The notes: generated from the sequence alone by a model not told the origin. A DNA stretch of 14,370 nucleotides from JBLHKE01 sp047619485 (GCA_047619485.1 JBLHKE010000105.1:1-14370); one strand, 5' to 3'. Counted from the stretch's first letter, positions 1-7,183 are shown. A program made the numbers and translations.

Positions 1-69
1 TTTCAAAATCGAAGCCCATCGTGCTCGGACTTCATGCTTGGGCACTGCTCTTCGATTTTGAAATCGAAG
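1..69. repeat. Inverted repeat cluster built on the 9-mer CTTCGATTT
   Basis: Bases 1-14 (TTTCAAAATCGAAG) are the exact reverse complement of bases 50-63. In addition, 50-58 (CTTCGATTT) and 61-69 (AAATCGAAG) form a perfect 9-bp palindrome with a 2-nt centre. The left arm can therefore pair either with the adjacent or with the distant copy, giving mutually exclusive hairpins. A further direct copy of the 9-mer lies at 128-136. The first base of the window is already inside the repeat, so it may extend further left. Function is unknown; the layout resembles the end of a small palindromic interspersed element. Confidence 0.6.
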
Positions 70-74
70 TTACG

Positions 75-93
75 CCATCGCCTGCGGCGATGG
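75..93. repeat. Perfect 8-bp hairpin, CCATCGCC/GGCGATGG
   Basis: Bases 75-82 (CCATCGCC) pair perfectly with 86-93 (GGCGATGG) around the 3-nt loop TGC. The stem is GC-rich and should be stable in single-stranded DNA or RNA. There is no T-run after it on the plus strand, and on the minus strand the downstream bases are mixed, so it is not a canonical intrinsic terminator. It probably belongs to the palindromic element that occupies the left edge. Confidence 0.6.
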
Positions 94-165
94 GATTTCC
101 CGACAGTCTCTGGAGCTTCAGTCTACGCTTCGATTTCTACCCCCGGCTTCGCCCCCGAACGGCAA

Positions 166-289
166 ATTTGGAGTGCTGCGACCAGGCGCAGCTTTGGATC
201 GCAGCGGTCACCAACGCTCGAACTTCCAGTGACTCTGATGTCATCTCGACGTTCGATCCAAAGCGCTGCCAGGTCAGCACACTCCAAAT
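166..289. repeat. 36-nt imperfect inverted repeat (REP/MITE-like palindrome)
   Basis: Bases 166-201 match the reverse complement of 254-289 at 28 of 36 ungapped positions, with perfect 10-nt outer ends (ATTTGGAGTG) and a perfect inner block (GCTTTGGATCG, 191-201). Most mismatches are compensating small shifts, as expected of a diverged palindrome. A 52-nt spacer separates the arms and has its own CGAAC (219-223) facing GTTCG (251-255). It lies about 50 nt beyond the oxidoreductase stop, where it could block RNA decay or transcription from either side. Long-stem intergenic palindromes of this kind are typical of dispersed REP or MITE-like families; whether this one is dispersed cannot be told from one copy. 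Confidence 0.55.
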
Positions 290-339
290 ACGCATCTCAA
301 ACTCAGGTGCGTTCATCTTGATACCCTCTTATTAAGTCC

Positions 340-2439
340 TCACTCGACCAGAATCCAGCGCACCGCGTCGATGATCACGTAGCCGTCAGTGTCGGCGTTG
401 GAGATGGTGACAGTTGCGGTTTTTCCGAATCGATAACGGCCCACGGAACCAAACAATTTGTCAGTGGGTGGTTTGATGCGCTGGTTGATGGTCGTTTTGG
501 CCGTGCCGTCCTCGTGCTTGATTTCGACGGGCACTTTGGTGGCGCGATTGGCATTGGGTGACCAGGCGATCTGTACCTCGTATTCGCCGGGCGCTGGCAA
601 GGTCGCGGTGAAGACTGCGGTGGTTTTACCGTTGCGGGAATCTTTGTCATGGTGGTAACCCTTGTGGATCCCATGGAGAACGATGGAGGGCACCCAATTG
701 CCGCTCAGCTTCGCCTCGGAGTCATCGACGACGGTGCCTTTGATCGAATCCAGCTTGATGTAACTCGCAGCGGCTCGGGTCCGGGCGGCGGCGGTGTGGC
801 TCAATACTTGGCCGTCGGCAGCTAATCGCGTTTTCAGTTTTTGGTAATCGACCGCCTGCACCGGCACCCCATCATCGATGGCAAAGCTGGCCGCCGTCGC
901 CGCCGATTGTCCGAGCACCATGAAGACTGGTTCCATGCGGATTGACCCGAATGCCATGTGGCTGGCTGACAGGCAAACCGGTACCAGCAGGTTGGCGCAT
1001 TCGGACGCCTTTGGAACGATCGAGCGGTAGCTGATTGGGTAGGGGGGGAAACCGCCGACCTCCACATCGCCCTCGTTGCGGACGTGTCCATTCGTGTCGA
1101 CGTAGCGCTGCACGTGGTGCGAATCCATCGTGTAGGCACCCATGCCGACCGGATCCTCGACCTTCTCGCGCTGCTGGCAGTGGTTCTGCGTCATCACGAA
1201 ATCGCTCACCATACGCCGCGCCTCGCGCACGTAGAGTTGCTGCTGCCAGCCGTCCCCGGCGATGAACTCGTCACGGCTCAGGCCCCACTTCGAGATCTGC
1301 TTGCGGATCTTCTCCGGCATCCGCGGGTGGTAGGCCAGCGTCCACATGAGACCTTGCTGGTAGAGGCGGTGGCGCGCATGGATGGCGTCACGTTCGGCGT
1401 AGCTAGCCTCAGGCCAGGCGTAGTTTTGGCCGATGAAATCGGTGGAGAACCCAAGGCGGTTGTTGGTGTCGGTCTTGCGGTTTGGCATCGATGAATTGAT
1501 CCACGGCATGCCGCGTTCACCCGCCTCGTAGTTGCGCAACAACAGCTCGAACCATTGCTCGTCATAACCCTGCGGTTTCGTAAACGGGATGCGGTTGTCC
1601 GGATGATCGGTCAGGCACATACGGAAGCAGTAGGCTTGGACATGTTTATCGGCCGCGCCCTCTTTCCCGGGGCCGGCGGGATCGATGAACGGTAGCAGCC
1701 CGCTGTTCGGATCGCCGCTGACAATGTAGGGATCGACACCTTTGACGAATTGATGGTATTTCGCCTGCTTCGTCTGCACGCCGTTGAGGGTCTCACCGTA
1801 TTGGGCGTTGGCTTCGCGCCCGACGGTGAAGCTGACACCGGCGGCCGCCATGAGATCGCCTTCGTAGGTGCAGTCGATGAATATCTTGCCGGTGAAAACT
1901 CGCCCGGACTCCATGCCGATCGAAATGATTCGCCCGTCCTTCACCTTCACGCCGTTGTTACGATTGAGACGTTCCTCTCGGACCAGTTCCAATCCGGATT
2001 CAGCGATCCATTCGCGATAGACTGCGAGCGCGGCGCTCGGTTCGAAAGTCCACATCGTCTGCTCACCCTGGCCGGTGCGCGACTGACCGCCGTCGCGGTA
2101 TTCCTCCCGCTTCTGCCACTTCCACGCTTCGGGATTTGCATAGTATTCGGCGATGCGCCGGTAGAAGTCGCGCGACAACCCGCCGATGACCATCTTGTTA
2201 CCGATATCCGTCTGGCCGAGGCCACCGGTGGTGAGCCCGCCCTCGCGCTTACCCGGCTCGATGACAACGACTGATTTTCCCATCCTTAAAGCCTGGATGC
2301 CAGCGATGATCCCTGCGCTGCTGCCGCCGTAGATGACGATGTCGTGATCGGAGGCGGCGCCACTGTCGGCTGCATGAGCCAATGGCTCAGCGAGGACGAG
2401 AATGCCAAAGAGGAGGAATCGATAGAGTATTTTAGTCAT
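340..2439 (-). CDS. Secreted FAD-dependent oxidoreductase with golvesin/Xly-like C-terminal domain
   Basis: A 699-residue exported flavoprotein. Residues 1-23 form a signal peptide (positive start, hydrophobic core, AHA before the cut). A Rossmann-type dinucleotide fold follows: IYGGSSAG at about 36-43 is the glycine-rich FAD loop, and E61 at the end of the second strand is placed to bind the adenosine ribose. Other family signatures are DCTYEGDLMAAAG (189-201) and CLSASHMAFGSIRMEP near 489. This matches the FAD_oxidored family (PF12831). Residues from about 558 to the end resemble the golvesin/xanthan-lyase carbohydrate-binding-like beta domain, ending in DGYVIIDAVRW. The substrate is unknown; an oxidation linked to polysaccharide or sugar-acid breakdown outside the cytoplasm would fit. 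The ATG at 2439 has no Shine-Dalgarno sequence, but the signal peptide starting there supports it. The gene stands alone on this strand. Confidence 0.9.
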   Translation of the reverse strand: MTKILYRFLLFGILVLAEPLAHAADSGAASDHDIVIYGGSSAGIIAGIQALRMGKSVVVIEPGKREGGLTTGGLGQTDIGNKMVIGGLSRDFYRRIAEYYANPEAWKWQKREEYRDGGQSRTGQGEQTMWTFEPSAALAVYREWIAESGLELVREERLNRNNGVKVKDGRIISIGMESGRVFTGKIFIDCTYEGDLMAAAGVSFTVGREANAQYGETLNGVQTKQAKYHQFVKGVDPYIVSGDPNSGLLPFIDPAGPGKEGAADKHVQAYCFRMCLTDHPDNRIPFTKPQGYDEQWFELLLRNYEAGERGMPWINSSMPNRKTDTNNRLGFSTDFIGQNYAWPEASYAERDAIHARHRLYQQGLMWTLAYHPRMPEKIRKQISKWGLSRDEFIAGDGWQQQLYVREARRMVSDFVMTQNHCQQREKVEDPVGMGAYTMDSHHVQRYVDTNGHVRNEGDVEVGGFPPYPISYRSIVPKASECANLLVPVCLSASHMAFGSIRMEPVFMVLGQSAATAASFAIDDGVPVQAVDYQKLKTRLAADGQVLSHTAAARTRAAASYIKLDSIKGTVVDDSEAKLSGNWVPSIVLHGIHKGYHHDKDSRNGKTTAVFTATLPAPGEYEVQIAWSPNANRATKVPVEIKHEDGTAKTTINQRIKPPTDKLFGSVGRYRFGKTATVTISNADTDGYVIIDAVRWILVE

Positions 2440-2546
2440 TGTTTTCGAGCGGTTCAGCGGGGCGGCCGTGAAGTTCGCGGGAGCTGTGAAACTTACCGGA
2501 TAGATGCCGGTTGCGATTCAATCAGGAATCTCTTTGGCAGAATAGC

Positions 2547-2556
2547 GCAAATTTGC
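2547..2556. promoter_or_regulatory. Perfect 10-bp palindrome, possible operator
   Basis: GCAAATTTGC is a perfect two-fold symmetric 10-mer lying 108 nt upstream of the minus-strand oxidoreductase start, flanked by a looser TGGCA (2535-2539) and TGCCA (2554-2558) pair. Its symmetry and position would suit a dimeric repressor, but a short palindrome can arise by chance and no regulator gene is in view. Confidence 0.2.
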
Positions 2557-2695
2557 CATTGCCGCGACAAGCAGCCAGACGGCGGATAGAACTAGCCCAT
2601 AGAACAGGCTCTAAAGGCTTGTCAGTAAATAACTCCTACAATCTGCTGGTTATTTTGGCCATTACCCGCGTTAGCTTCCAACTCAAATAGCCCGC

Positions 2696-2701
2696 TATAA
2701 T
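2696..2701 (+). promoter_or_regulatory. Possible -10 box (TATAAT) for the plus-strand genes
   Basis: A perfect TATAAT hexamer sits about 325 nt upstream of the exported-protein start at 3026. The best -35 candidate, TTAGCT (2671-2676), matches TTGACA at only three positions with a 19-nt spacer, so the promoter is weakly supported. If real, the transcript would carry the nested inverted repeat at 2774-2872 in its leader. Confidence 0.2.
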
Positions 2702-2773
2702 CGCTGAAATCTGCGTTGGTGCTGGCTAAAATTCCTGCGCATCTTTGTATGACTTATTTCCTGACAACCCCTA

Positions 2774-2872
2774 AGGACGGTTCTTGGCTCGCAGCAAAGT
2801 AGACCGGAGGTTTCAAGACCAGTAGCCGGTGGTTGGGGTGAAGTCTTTAGGCCTTTGCTGAGCGTCCGTCCT
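2774..2872. repeat. Nested inverted repeat, about 100 nt; structured leader or interspersed repeat
   Basis: Three co-centred arm pairs nest in order: AGGACGG (2774-2780) with CCGTCCT (2866-2872), CAGCAAAG (2792-2799) with CTTTGCTG (2853-2860), and ACCGG (2803-2807) with CCGGT (2826-2830). Asymmetric internal loops separate the stems. The order outer, middle, inner is what a folded RNA or a palindromic mobile repeat would show. It lies in the long leader of the exported-protein gene at 3026. Without a second copy or covariation I cannot choose between a cis-regulatory RNA, a small RNA, and a REP/MITE-like insertion. Confidence 0.45.
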
Positions 2873-3025
2873 GCGCGGCAAGCATAAGTGCCTAAGTCTA
2901 TTCATCGCGATTTTTTGAGCGACAAAACTAGCGCGAAGTCCCACGCTCTGAGAGCATTTATCCCGGCCAACAAAAAATAGACAAATGAACCGGCTCAGGC
3001 CGCTTTGCCCAACAGAATTAGATCG

Positions 3026-4057
3026 ATGAGAAACTACTTTAGAACCATCACCCGATCGATTTTATGTTCAGCGATCCTGTTAGGCATCGCCAATTCCGCG
3101 AGTGCCGAAAAAGTCGCGCTGAAATACAAAACCTACCGGGACTGGGATTTCGTGCTTCCCAACGAGTCGTTCCTTCGGGTCAGTGGGGATTTTAGATTTC
3201 CGGATAGTTCGCCTTCTGTGTTCAAAACCAAGCAAGACGGCGCTGCGCTGCGGATCGATCGCAATGCCGATGGCGACTTGGAGGCGGTCGTCGAAGGAAT
3301 CGGTGGGCTGGTGACCCTGGCGGGGAAAACCCACGACGGTGACAAATTTCTCTACGCGCTGCGCCTCATCAAGACAAATGCTGGCTGGGGCTACGCAGCT
3401 TCAGGCGCCGCGCTCGGGATGATCGATGGACAGAAGGTGCGTATCATCGATCAGAACAACAACGGCCGCTACAATGACTACGGCTCCGACGCGATGCTGA
3501 TCGGACAGGGGCGCTACGCCACGTTTTTGTCCGAGGTGATCAACGTGCGCGGCAAACTGTATTCGGTCGAAGTGTCAGCCGATGGCATGAGCCTGAGCTA
3601 CGAGCCTTACAGCGGCGAGCGCGGCACGCTTGACCTCACGACGCAGTTCGCGACCAAGGGGAAGCTGCTCTCGGCGATCGTGCGCAGCGCCGATGGTAAA
3701 AACTCGTTCGACATGACTGGTGGGCCGCTGGAGATTCCGGCTGGGCCGTATGAGCTCGACCACGGGAAGATCGGGGTCGGCCGCAACGTGGTGACCTTCA
3801 CCAAGGGTGATCTCCAGTCGATCACGGTGGAGCCTGGCTCGACAAGCTCGCTGGCTCTTGGCGGGCCGATCAATATCAAGTTCGACTACGTGCTCCAAGC
3901 GGGGCAGGTGATCATGGATCCGAAGCTGGTGAGTTACGTCGGTCGCGCCGGCGAGGTCTACGCGAGCTGGAACCCCTTTGGTGGTTCGCCGCAGTTCGAC
4001 GTGCGCGATACCTCGACTGGCGAACAGATCGCGCTGGCGGTGTTTGGTGGGACATGA
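3026..4057 (+). CDS. Exported protein with EF-hand-like loops
   Basis: A 343-residue exported protein of unknown function. The ATG at 3026 gives a typical signal peptide (arginines, hydrophobic core, SASA before E28); a TTG seven codons earlier is also open but would spoil the signal. Two loops look calcium-binding: DRNADGDLE at 78-86 (D78, N80, D82, D84, E86) and DQNNNGRYND at 142-151 (D142, N144, N146, D151). The rest appears beta-rich, with a late segment FDYVLQAGQVIMDPKLVSYVGRAGE-like in its first twenty residues resembling the beta domains of PVC-group secreted proteins often found beside thioredoxin domains. No membrane segment follows the signal, so the product is probably periplasmic or surface-located. 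There is no Shine-Dalgarno sequence. The TGA stop (4055-4057) is in the same frame as the thioredoxin gene that follows 21 nt later. Confidence 0.75.
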   Translation: MRNYFRTITRSILCSAILLGIANSASAEKVALKYKTYRDWDFVLPNESFLRVSGDFRFPDSSPSVFKTKQDGAALRIDRNADGDLEAVVEGIGGLVTLAGKTHDGDKFLYALRLIKTNAGWGYAASGAALGMIDGQKVRIIDQNNNGRYNDYGSDAMLIGQGRYATFLSEVINVRGKLYSVEVSADGMSLSYEPYSGERGTLDLTTQFATKGKLLSAIVRSADGKNSFDMTGGPLEIPAGPYELDHGKIGVGRNVVTFTKGDLQSITVEPGSTSSLALGGPINIKFDYVLQAGQVIMDPKLVSYVGRAGEVYASWNPFGGSPQFDVRDTSTGEQIALAVFGGT

Positions 4058-4078
4058 AGCGGTTTCGCAGCGTGCGCC

Positions 4079-4627
4079 GTGAGCGTACCTTCAGGAGTCA
4101 GTAATATCGGAGTTTCCGCAGCTGCCAACACTTGGGCATTCGGGGAGATGATCGGTGTCGGCGCTCCTTACGGGGGCGGTGGTCAGTTCTCCTCTCTGGT
4201 CGGCGAGCCGGCTCCGGACTTTGAGTTGGCGAGGCTCGACGGCGATCCATTCAAGCTCCGCGATAGCCTTGGCAAGGAAGTCGTGGTGCTCGACTTCTGG
4301 GCGACCTGGTGCGGCCCTTGCATCAAAGCACTGCCTGACGTGATGGCCGCGGTCAACGAGTTCAACGGCAAGGGCGTGCGTCTCATTGCCGTCAATCAAC
4401 AGGAGGCAGCCAACGAGATTGGCCAGTTCCTCAAAGCGAAAGGTTGGGATCTGGACGTCGTCCTCGATGACAATCGCCACAGCCCGGTGGCTAGAAAGTT
4501 CGGCGTGACCGGCATCCCGACCACCTTCGTCATCGGCAAAGACGGCAAGGTCTCGACGATGCACAGCGGTTACTCGCCGGGGCTGCGGGAGAAGCTCGTC
4601 GACGACATCAAACGCGCGATGCGTTGA
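4079..4627 (+). CDS. Thioredoxin-fold (TlpA/redoxin-like) protein without its own signal peptide
   Basis: A thiol-disulfide oxidoreductase or redoxin-like protein (182 residues from GTG 4079; 159 from the alternative ATG 4148). The fold is clear: LVGEPAPDFEL at 40-50 is the AhpC/TlpA-type entry strand, VVLDFWATWCGPC (69-81) has the redox pair C78 and C81, and GIPTTFVIG (145-153) has the conserved cis-proline P147. It should reduce or exchange disulfides. The first 40 residues are glycine- and alanine-rich, not a signal peptide, which is odd because TlpA-like domains in this setting are normally exported and both neighbours are. The gene is in the same frame as the preceding one, with one TGA and seven sense codons between them, so it may descend from a single secreted two-domain protein. 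Neither start has a good ribosome site; CGGGGAG touches ATG 4148 too closely. Confidence 0.75.
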   Translation: MSVPSGVSNIGVSAAANTWAFGEMIGVGAPYGGGGQFSSLVGEPAPDFELARLDGDPFKLRDSLGKEVVVLDFWATWCGPCIKALPDVMAAVNEFNGKGVRLIAVNQQEAANEIGQFLKAKGWDLDVVLDDNRHSPVARKFGVTGIPTTFVIGKDGKVSTMHSGYSPGLREKLVDDIKRAMR

Positions 4628-4766
4628 ATTCTCACCTGACCACTCAATGAACAGCCCGAATTTTTTGGACACCCTTGCCGGGAAATCCCAGTGTCTCCTG
4701 CTGATCGCTTCTAGAAAACGAATCTCGCCGCTCGACCGGATGCTACACAGACCATCAGACACTGCT

Positions 4767-7175
4767 ATGAATAGATGCTATCCGAGCCCAACTGCACGGG
4801 TCGTTTCGATCTTTGGTCTGCTGTCGCTGGCATGGATGTTCTCGGCGATTGGGCAAGACGCCCCGCCACCACCACCAGATCTGAGCGGGGAAGGGGAGGC
4901 AGAGATCGCTCTTGAGGGCAGCATTCCGGTCAAGATTGTTGGCGGGCGACTGGTTGCCCAGGTCGAACTTTCTTCGATCCACCAGCGCGTCCCGGCGAAC
5001 CTGTTCATCGAGTTTGATAACCCTTCTGGCCTGCGTCTCGACAATGGGGTAGCGAAGGCGCTCAAGGCCGAGAACGAGGCGGGCCAGACCACACCACTCA
5101 GTGTGCATTTCCCAGGTTTTGCGATCACTGTCGAAAGCCGCGAGCAGGGGCCGACTGAGGACTACGCAGAGTTCACGCGGCTCTATTCGCGCGAGATCAA
5201 CGAGCAGGCACTGGTCGGTTCGATCGGAGCCAAGATCCTCAAGAACTACCGCGTCACTTTCGATCTAAACGCAGGCGTGATCGAGTTGCAGTTGCCTGAA
5301 AAAAACGACGACAGCGAGGCTGCTGAGGAACCGCAGCCTGACGCCCCGGCCAATCGTGGCGAAGGAATGATCGAGGTATCAATCACGACAACCGACGACA
5401 TCATCTGGCTGCCGGTGAAACTACCGGGCGGAAAAATCCAAGCCATGACGGTGGCGACGACTCGCTACGACAGCTTGGTTGATGCTGAGTGGTGCGACCA
5501 GCAGGGGTTCCCGGCTGGTGACCTCGGCCCGCTGAAACTCGATTCGCTCAATCTTTCCGACTTCGTCGCCTTCCGACCGGATGAGGTGAACTACGTCCAT
5601 CCGGATGGCGCCGTTGGCGTGATCGGTTTGAATTTGCTCAAGCACCTGCGACTGACCATCGACCGCCAGAAGAACCAGGCGATCTGTCAGGTGACCGCGG
5701 CGCCGGAGTTTCCCGAGGCAGATCGAGGTTTCTTCAAGGCGATGGTGGAGGAGGATGGGGATCAGTTGGAGGCGTGGCTCGATCAGTATCCGAAGCAGCG
5801 CCTCAGCCAAGAGGCCGCGCAGTTGCTGCTCGGGTATCGCATCGATGAGGCCGGCGAGCCCGAACAGTTCGACAAGGCGATCCGCCTGTTGGCGGCGACG
5901 TGGCGCGAAGATCTCATCAGCACGCGTGGGCTCGACTTGATGCGCGAGTTGCGTGCTTCCGGTTATCCGATGCAGGCGGTCCTCGCCGGCGAGCTCGGTA
6001 TTGAGGGTGGTCGCGCCGATCGTTACCCAAACTCGGTGCACCAATTGCACTCGGCGATCGGCGATATCCTGCTCGAACAGGACGAGGACAAGCGCGCCTG
6101 GCGCCACCTGCTATCGGCGGCTTTCGGTCTGCCGGAGGACGGTCTGATCAACCTCAAGCTGGGGCTGTTCTACGAGCGGCAAAAACGCTACAACCGTGCG
6201 ATGTCGCGCTACGTGCAGGCGCTGATCACGGTAGAGGCCGGCGAGCAGGCGCTGGAGGGTTTGCAGCGGGTGCAAAGACTGACCGGCGAGAGCGAACGGC
6301 TTTCAGTGGATACGATCGGACCGTTGATCGAGGGAAAGACTTACAACTACGCCGCCGCGACGCGCTATCGGGCGAAACCGGATGAGGAGACCAACCGGGT
6401 GGCACTGGTCGAGTTTTTCACCAACACCCACATCAAGGAGCCGAACAAGGAGAAGGGCGCGATCGGCGGTGCCTTGGGCAACGAGGGCGTGATGACCTAT
6501 TTCCCGCGCAGCAAGCTGGCGATGCTCACCTACCACCTACCACATTCGAAGTTCGAGATGGACTCGCTCACCAACGAGTTGTCACAGCACGCCGCCGATG
6601 CCTACGGAGTTCCCCCGGCGGTGCAGATCGTCAACGGCAGTGCGCAGTTCGACGGTTATGGTCACATGCGTGATGCGGAGAAAATTTACCGGGCAGGGCG
6701 CGAGACGATCCTCGCCGAGCTGTCCCAGAAATCCGAGTTCGACCTCGAGATGGTGGCCTCGGTGGCGGGCGACGAAATCACCGGCAAGCTCACGGTCAAG
6801 GGGCCGCAGGAGGCTGACGTGAAACTACAGATCGTGCTCGCCGAACGCGGCGTGCTCTACCCGGGTAAGAGCAAGGTCGTCATTCAGCGGATGGTCGCTC
6901 GCGCGGCGTTGACCAAGCGCTTGGACGGTGTATTTTTCGAGCCCGATGACGGCGCGATGAGCATGGAGTTTTCACGATCGTTGAAATCGATCACGGAAGC
7001 GAACGTCGAGTATCTTCAAACGCTCCAAGACGCTGGTGCGGGCGCGGTGCAACCGTTCGCAGCCGCGATGGATCCTCGCCAACTCACGGTGGTGGCTTTT
7101 GTGCGCCACGCAACGTCGAACAAGATCTTGCAGGCCATCCAGATCAATCCCAGTCTCCCCGAAGAAAAGCCCTAG
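4767..7175 (+). CDS. Large exported pseudo-enzyme: two degenerate retropepsin-like domains, helical repeats, cysteine-free thioredoxin-like domain
   Basis: An 802-residue exported protein. I chose ATG 4767 because it begins a clear signal peptide (R11, hydrophobic 12-29, cut near 30); an ATG at 4647 is in frame but would bury it. Domain 1 (about 50-178) follows the retropepsin pattern, FIEFDNPSGLRLD then GSIGAKILKNYRVTFD, but the catalytic D-T/S-G is D84-N-P. Domain 2 (about 200-310) ends GVIGLNLLKHLRLTID, with VATTRYDSLVD where D-T/S-G should be. Residues 320-510 are helical and TPR-like. Residues 545-650 resemble Omp28-like thioredoxin folds (VALVEFFTN, LTYHL, YGVPPAVQIVNG), but the CxPC site is absent; after the signal the only cysteines are C243 and C307. 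A beta domain (about 655-795) completes that family pattern. I infer a binding or scaffold role in the periplasm. The 139-nt gap before it holds nothing clear; the next gene starts 8 nt after its stop. Confidence 0.7.
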   Translation: MNRCYPSPTARVVSIFGLLSLAWMFSAIGQDAPPPPPDLSGEGEAEIALEGSIPVKIVGGRLVAQVELSSIHQRVPANLFIEFDNPSGLRLDNGVAKALKAENEAGQTTPLSVHFPGFAITVESREQGPTEDYAEFTRLYSREINEQALVGSIGAKILKNYRVTFDLNAGVIELQLPEKNDDSEAAEEPQPDAPANRGEGMIEVSITTTDDIIWLPVKLPGGKIQAMTVATTRYDSLVDAEWCDQQGFPAGDLGPLKLDSLNLSDFVAFRPDEVNYVHPDGAVGVIGLNLLKHLRLTIDRQKNQAICQVTAAPEFPEADRGFFKAMVEEDGDQLEAWLDQYPKQRLSQEAAQLLLGYRIDEAGEPEQFDKAIRLLAATWREDLISTRGLDLMRELRASGYPMQAVLAGELGIEGGRADRYPNSVHQLHSAIGDILLEQDEDKRAWRHLLSAAFGLPEDGLINLKLGLFYERQKRYNRAMSRYVQALITVEAGEQALEGLQRVQRLTGESERLSVDTIGPLIEGKTYNYAAATRYRAKPDEETNRVALVEFFTNTHIKEPNKEKGAIGGALGNEGVMTYFPRSKLAMLTYHLPHSKFEMDSLTNELSQHAADAYGVPPAVQIVNGSAQFDGYGHMRDAEKIYRAGRETILAELSQKSEFDLEMVASVAGDEITGKLTVKGPQEADVKLQIVLAERGVLYPGKSKVVIQRMVARAALTKRLDGVFFEPDDGAMSMEFSRSLKSITEANVEYLQTLQDAGAGAVQPFAAAMDPRQLTVVAFVRHATSNKILQAIQINPSLPEEKP

Positions 7176-7183
7176 TCACTGAG

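Larger units (their letters stand above)
1..339. other. Gene-free, palindrome-rich region at the left edge
   Basis: I see no convincing gene here. Two overlapping plus-strand reading frames of about 100 codons cross it, but their translations are compositionally odd, match no fold I recognise, and cover the inverted repeats, so I read them as chance open frames. The sequence holds a 9-mer repeated in four alternating orientations (6-14, 50-58, 61-69, 128-136), a tight hairpin (75-93) and a 36-nt imperfect inverted repeat (166-201 with 254-289). The stretch lies directly downstream of the minus-strand oxidoreductase stop at 340-342, so part of it may serve as that gene's 3' end. The left boundary of the repeat region is outside the window. 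Confidence 0.6.
2440..3025. other. Divergent intergenic region, no gene seen
   Basis: This 586-nt stretch separates two divergently transcribed genes for exported proteins and should hold both promoters. It is visibly richer in A and T than the coding DNA around it, especially at 2600-2760 and 2890-3000. It contains a 10-bp perfect palindrome GCAAATTTGC (2547-2556), a perfect TATAAT (2696-2701), and a nested inverted repeat (2774-2872). Short open frames occur, such as 17 codons from 2749, but none has a ribosome site or a recognisable product. Confidence 0.6.

Noticed and set aside
21..335. Two overlapping plus-strand reading frames of 95 and 104 codons
   Set aside because: They run through the inverted repeats, show no recognisable motif, lack ribosome sites, and the repeat structure explains why they stay open.
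2749..2802. 17-codon open frame (MTYFLTTPKDGSWLAAK) as a leader peptide
   Set aside because: No ribosome site, no run of regulatory codons, and it overlaps the nested inverted repeat, which better explains the sequence.
2946..2957. Short GCTC/GAGC hairpin as a terminator or attenuator
   Set aside because: The stem is only 4 bp and has no T-run after it.
4055..4057. TGA as a selenocysteine codon joining the two proteins
   Set aside because: No convincing SECIS-like hairpin directly follows the TGA, no redox partner residue is near, and no selenocysteine machinery is in the window.
4091..4762. 223-codon minus-strand open frame opposite the thioredoxin gene
   Set aside because: It is antisense to a clear WCGPC thioredoxin domain and its translation has no family features; GC-rich coding DNA often leaves the opposite strand open.
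5421..6107. 228-codon minus-strand open frame opposite the large exported protein
   Set aside because: Antisense to a coherent domain series, with no recognisable domain of its own.
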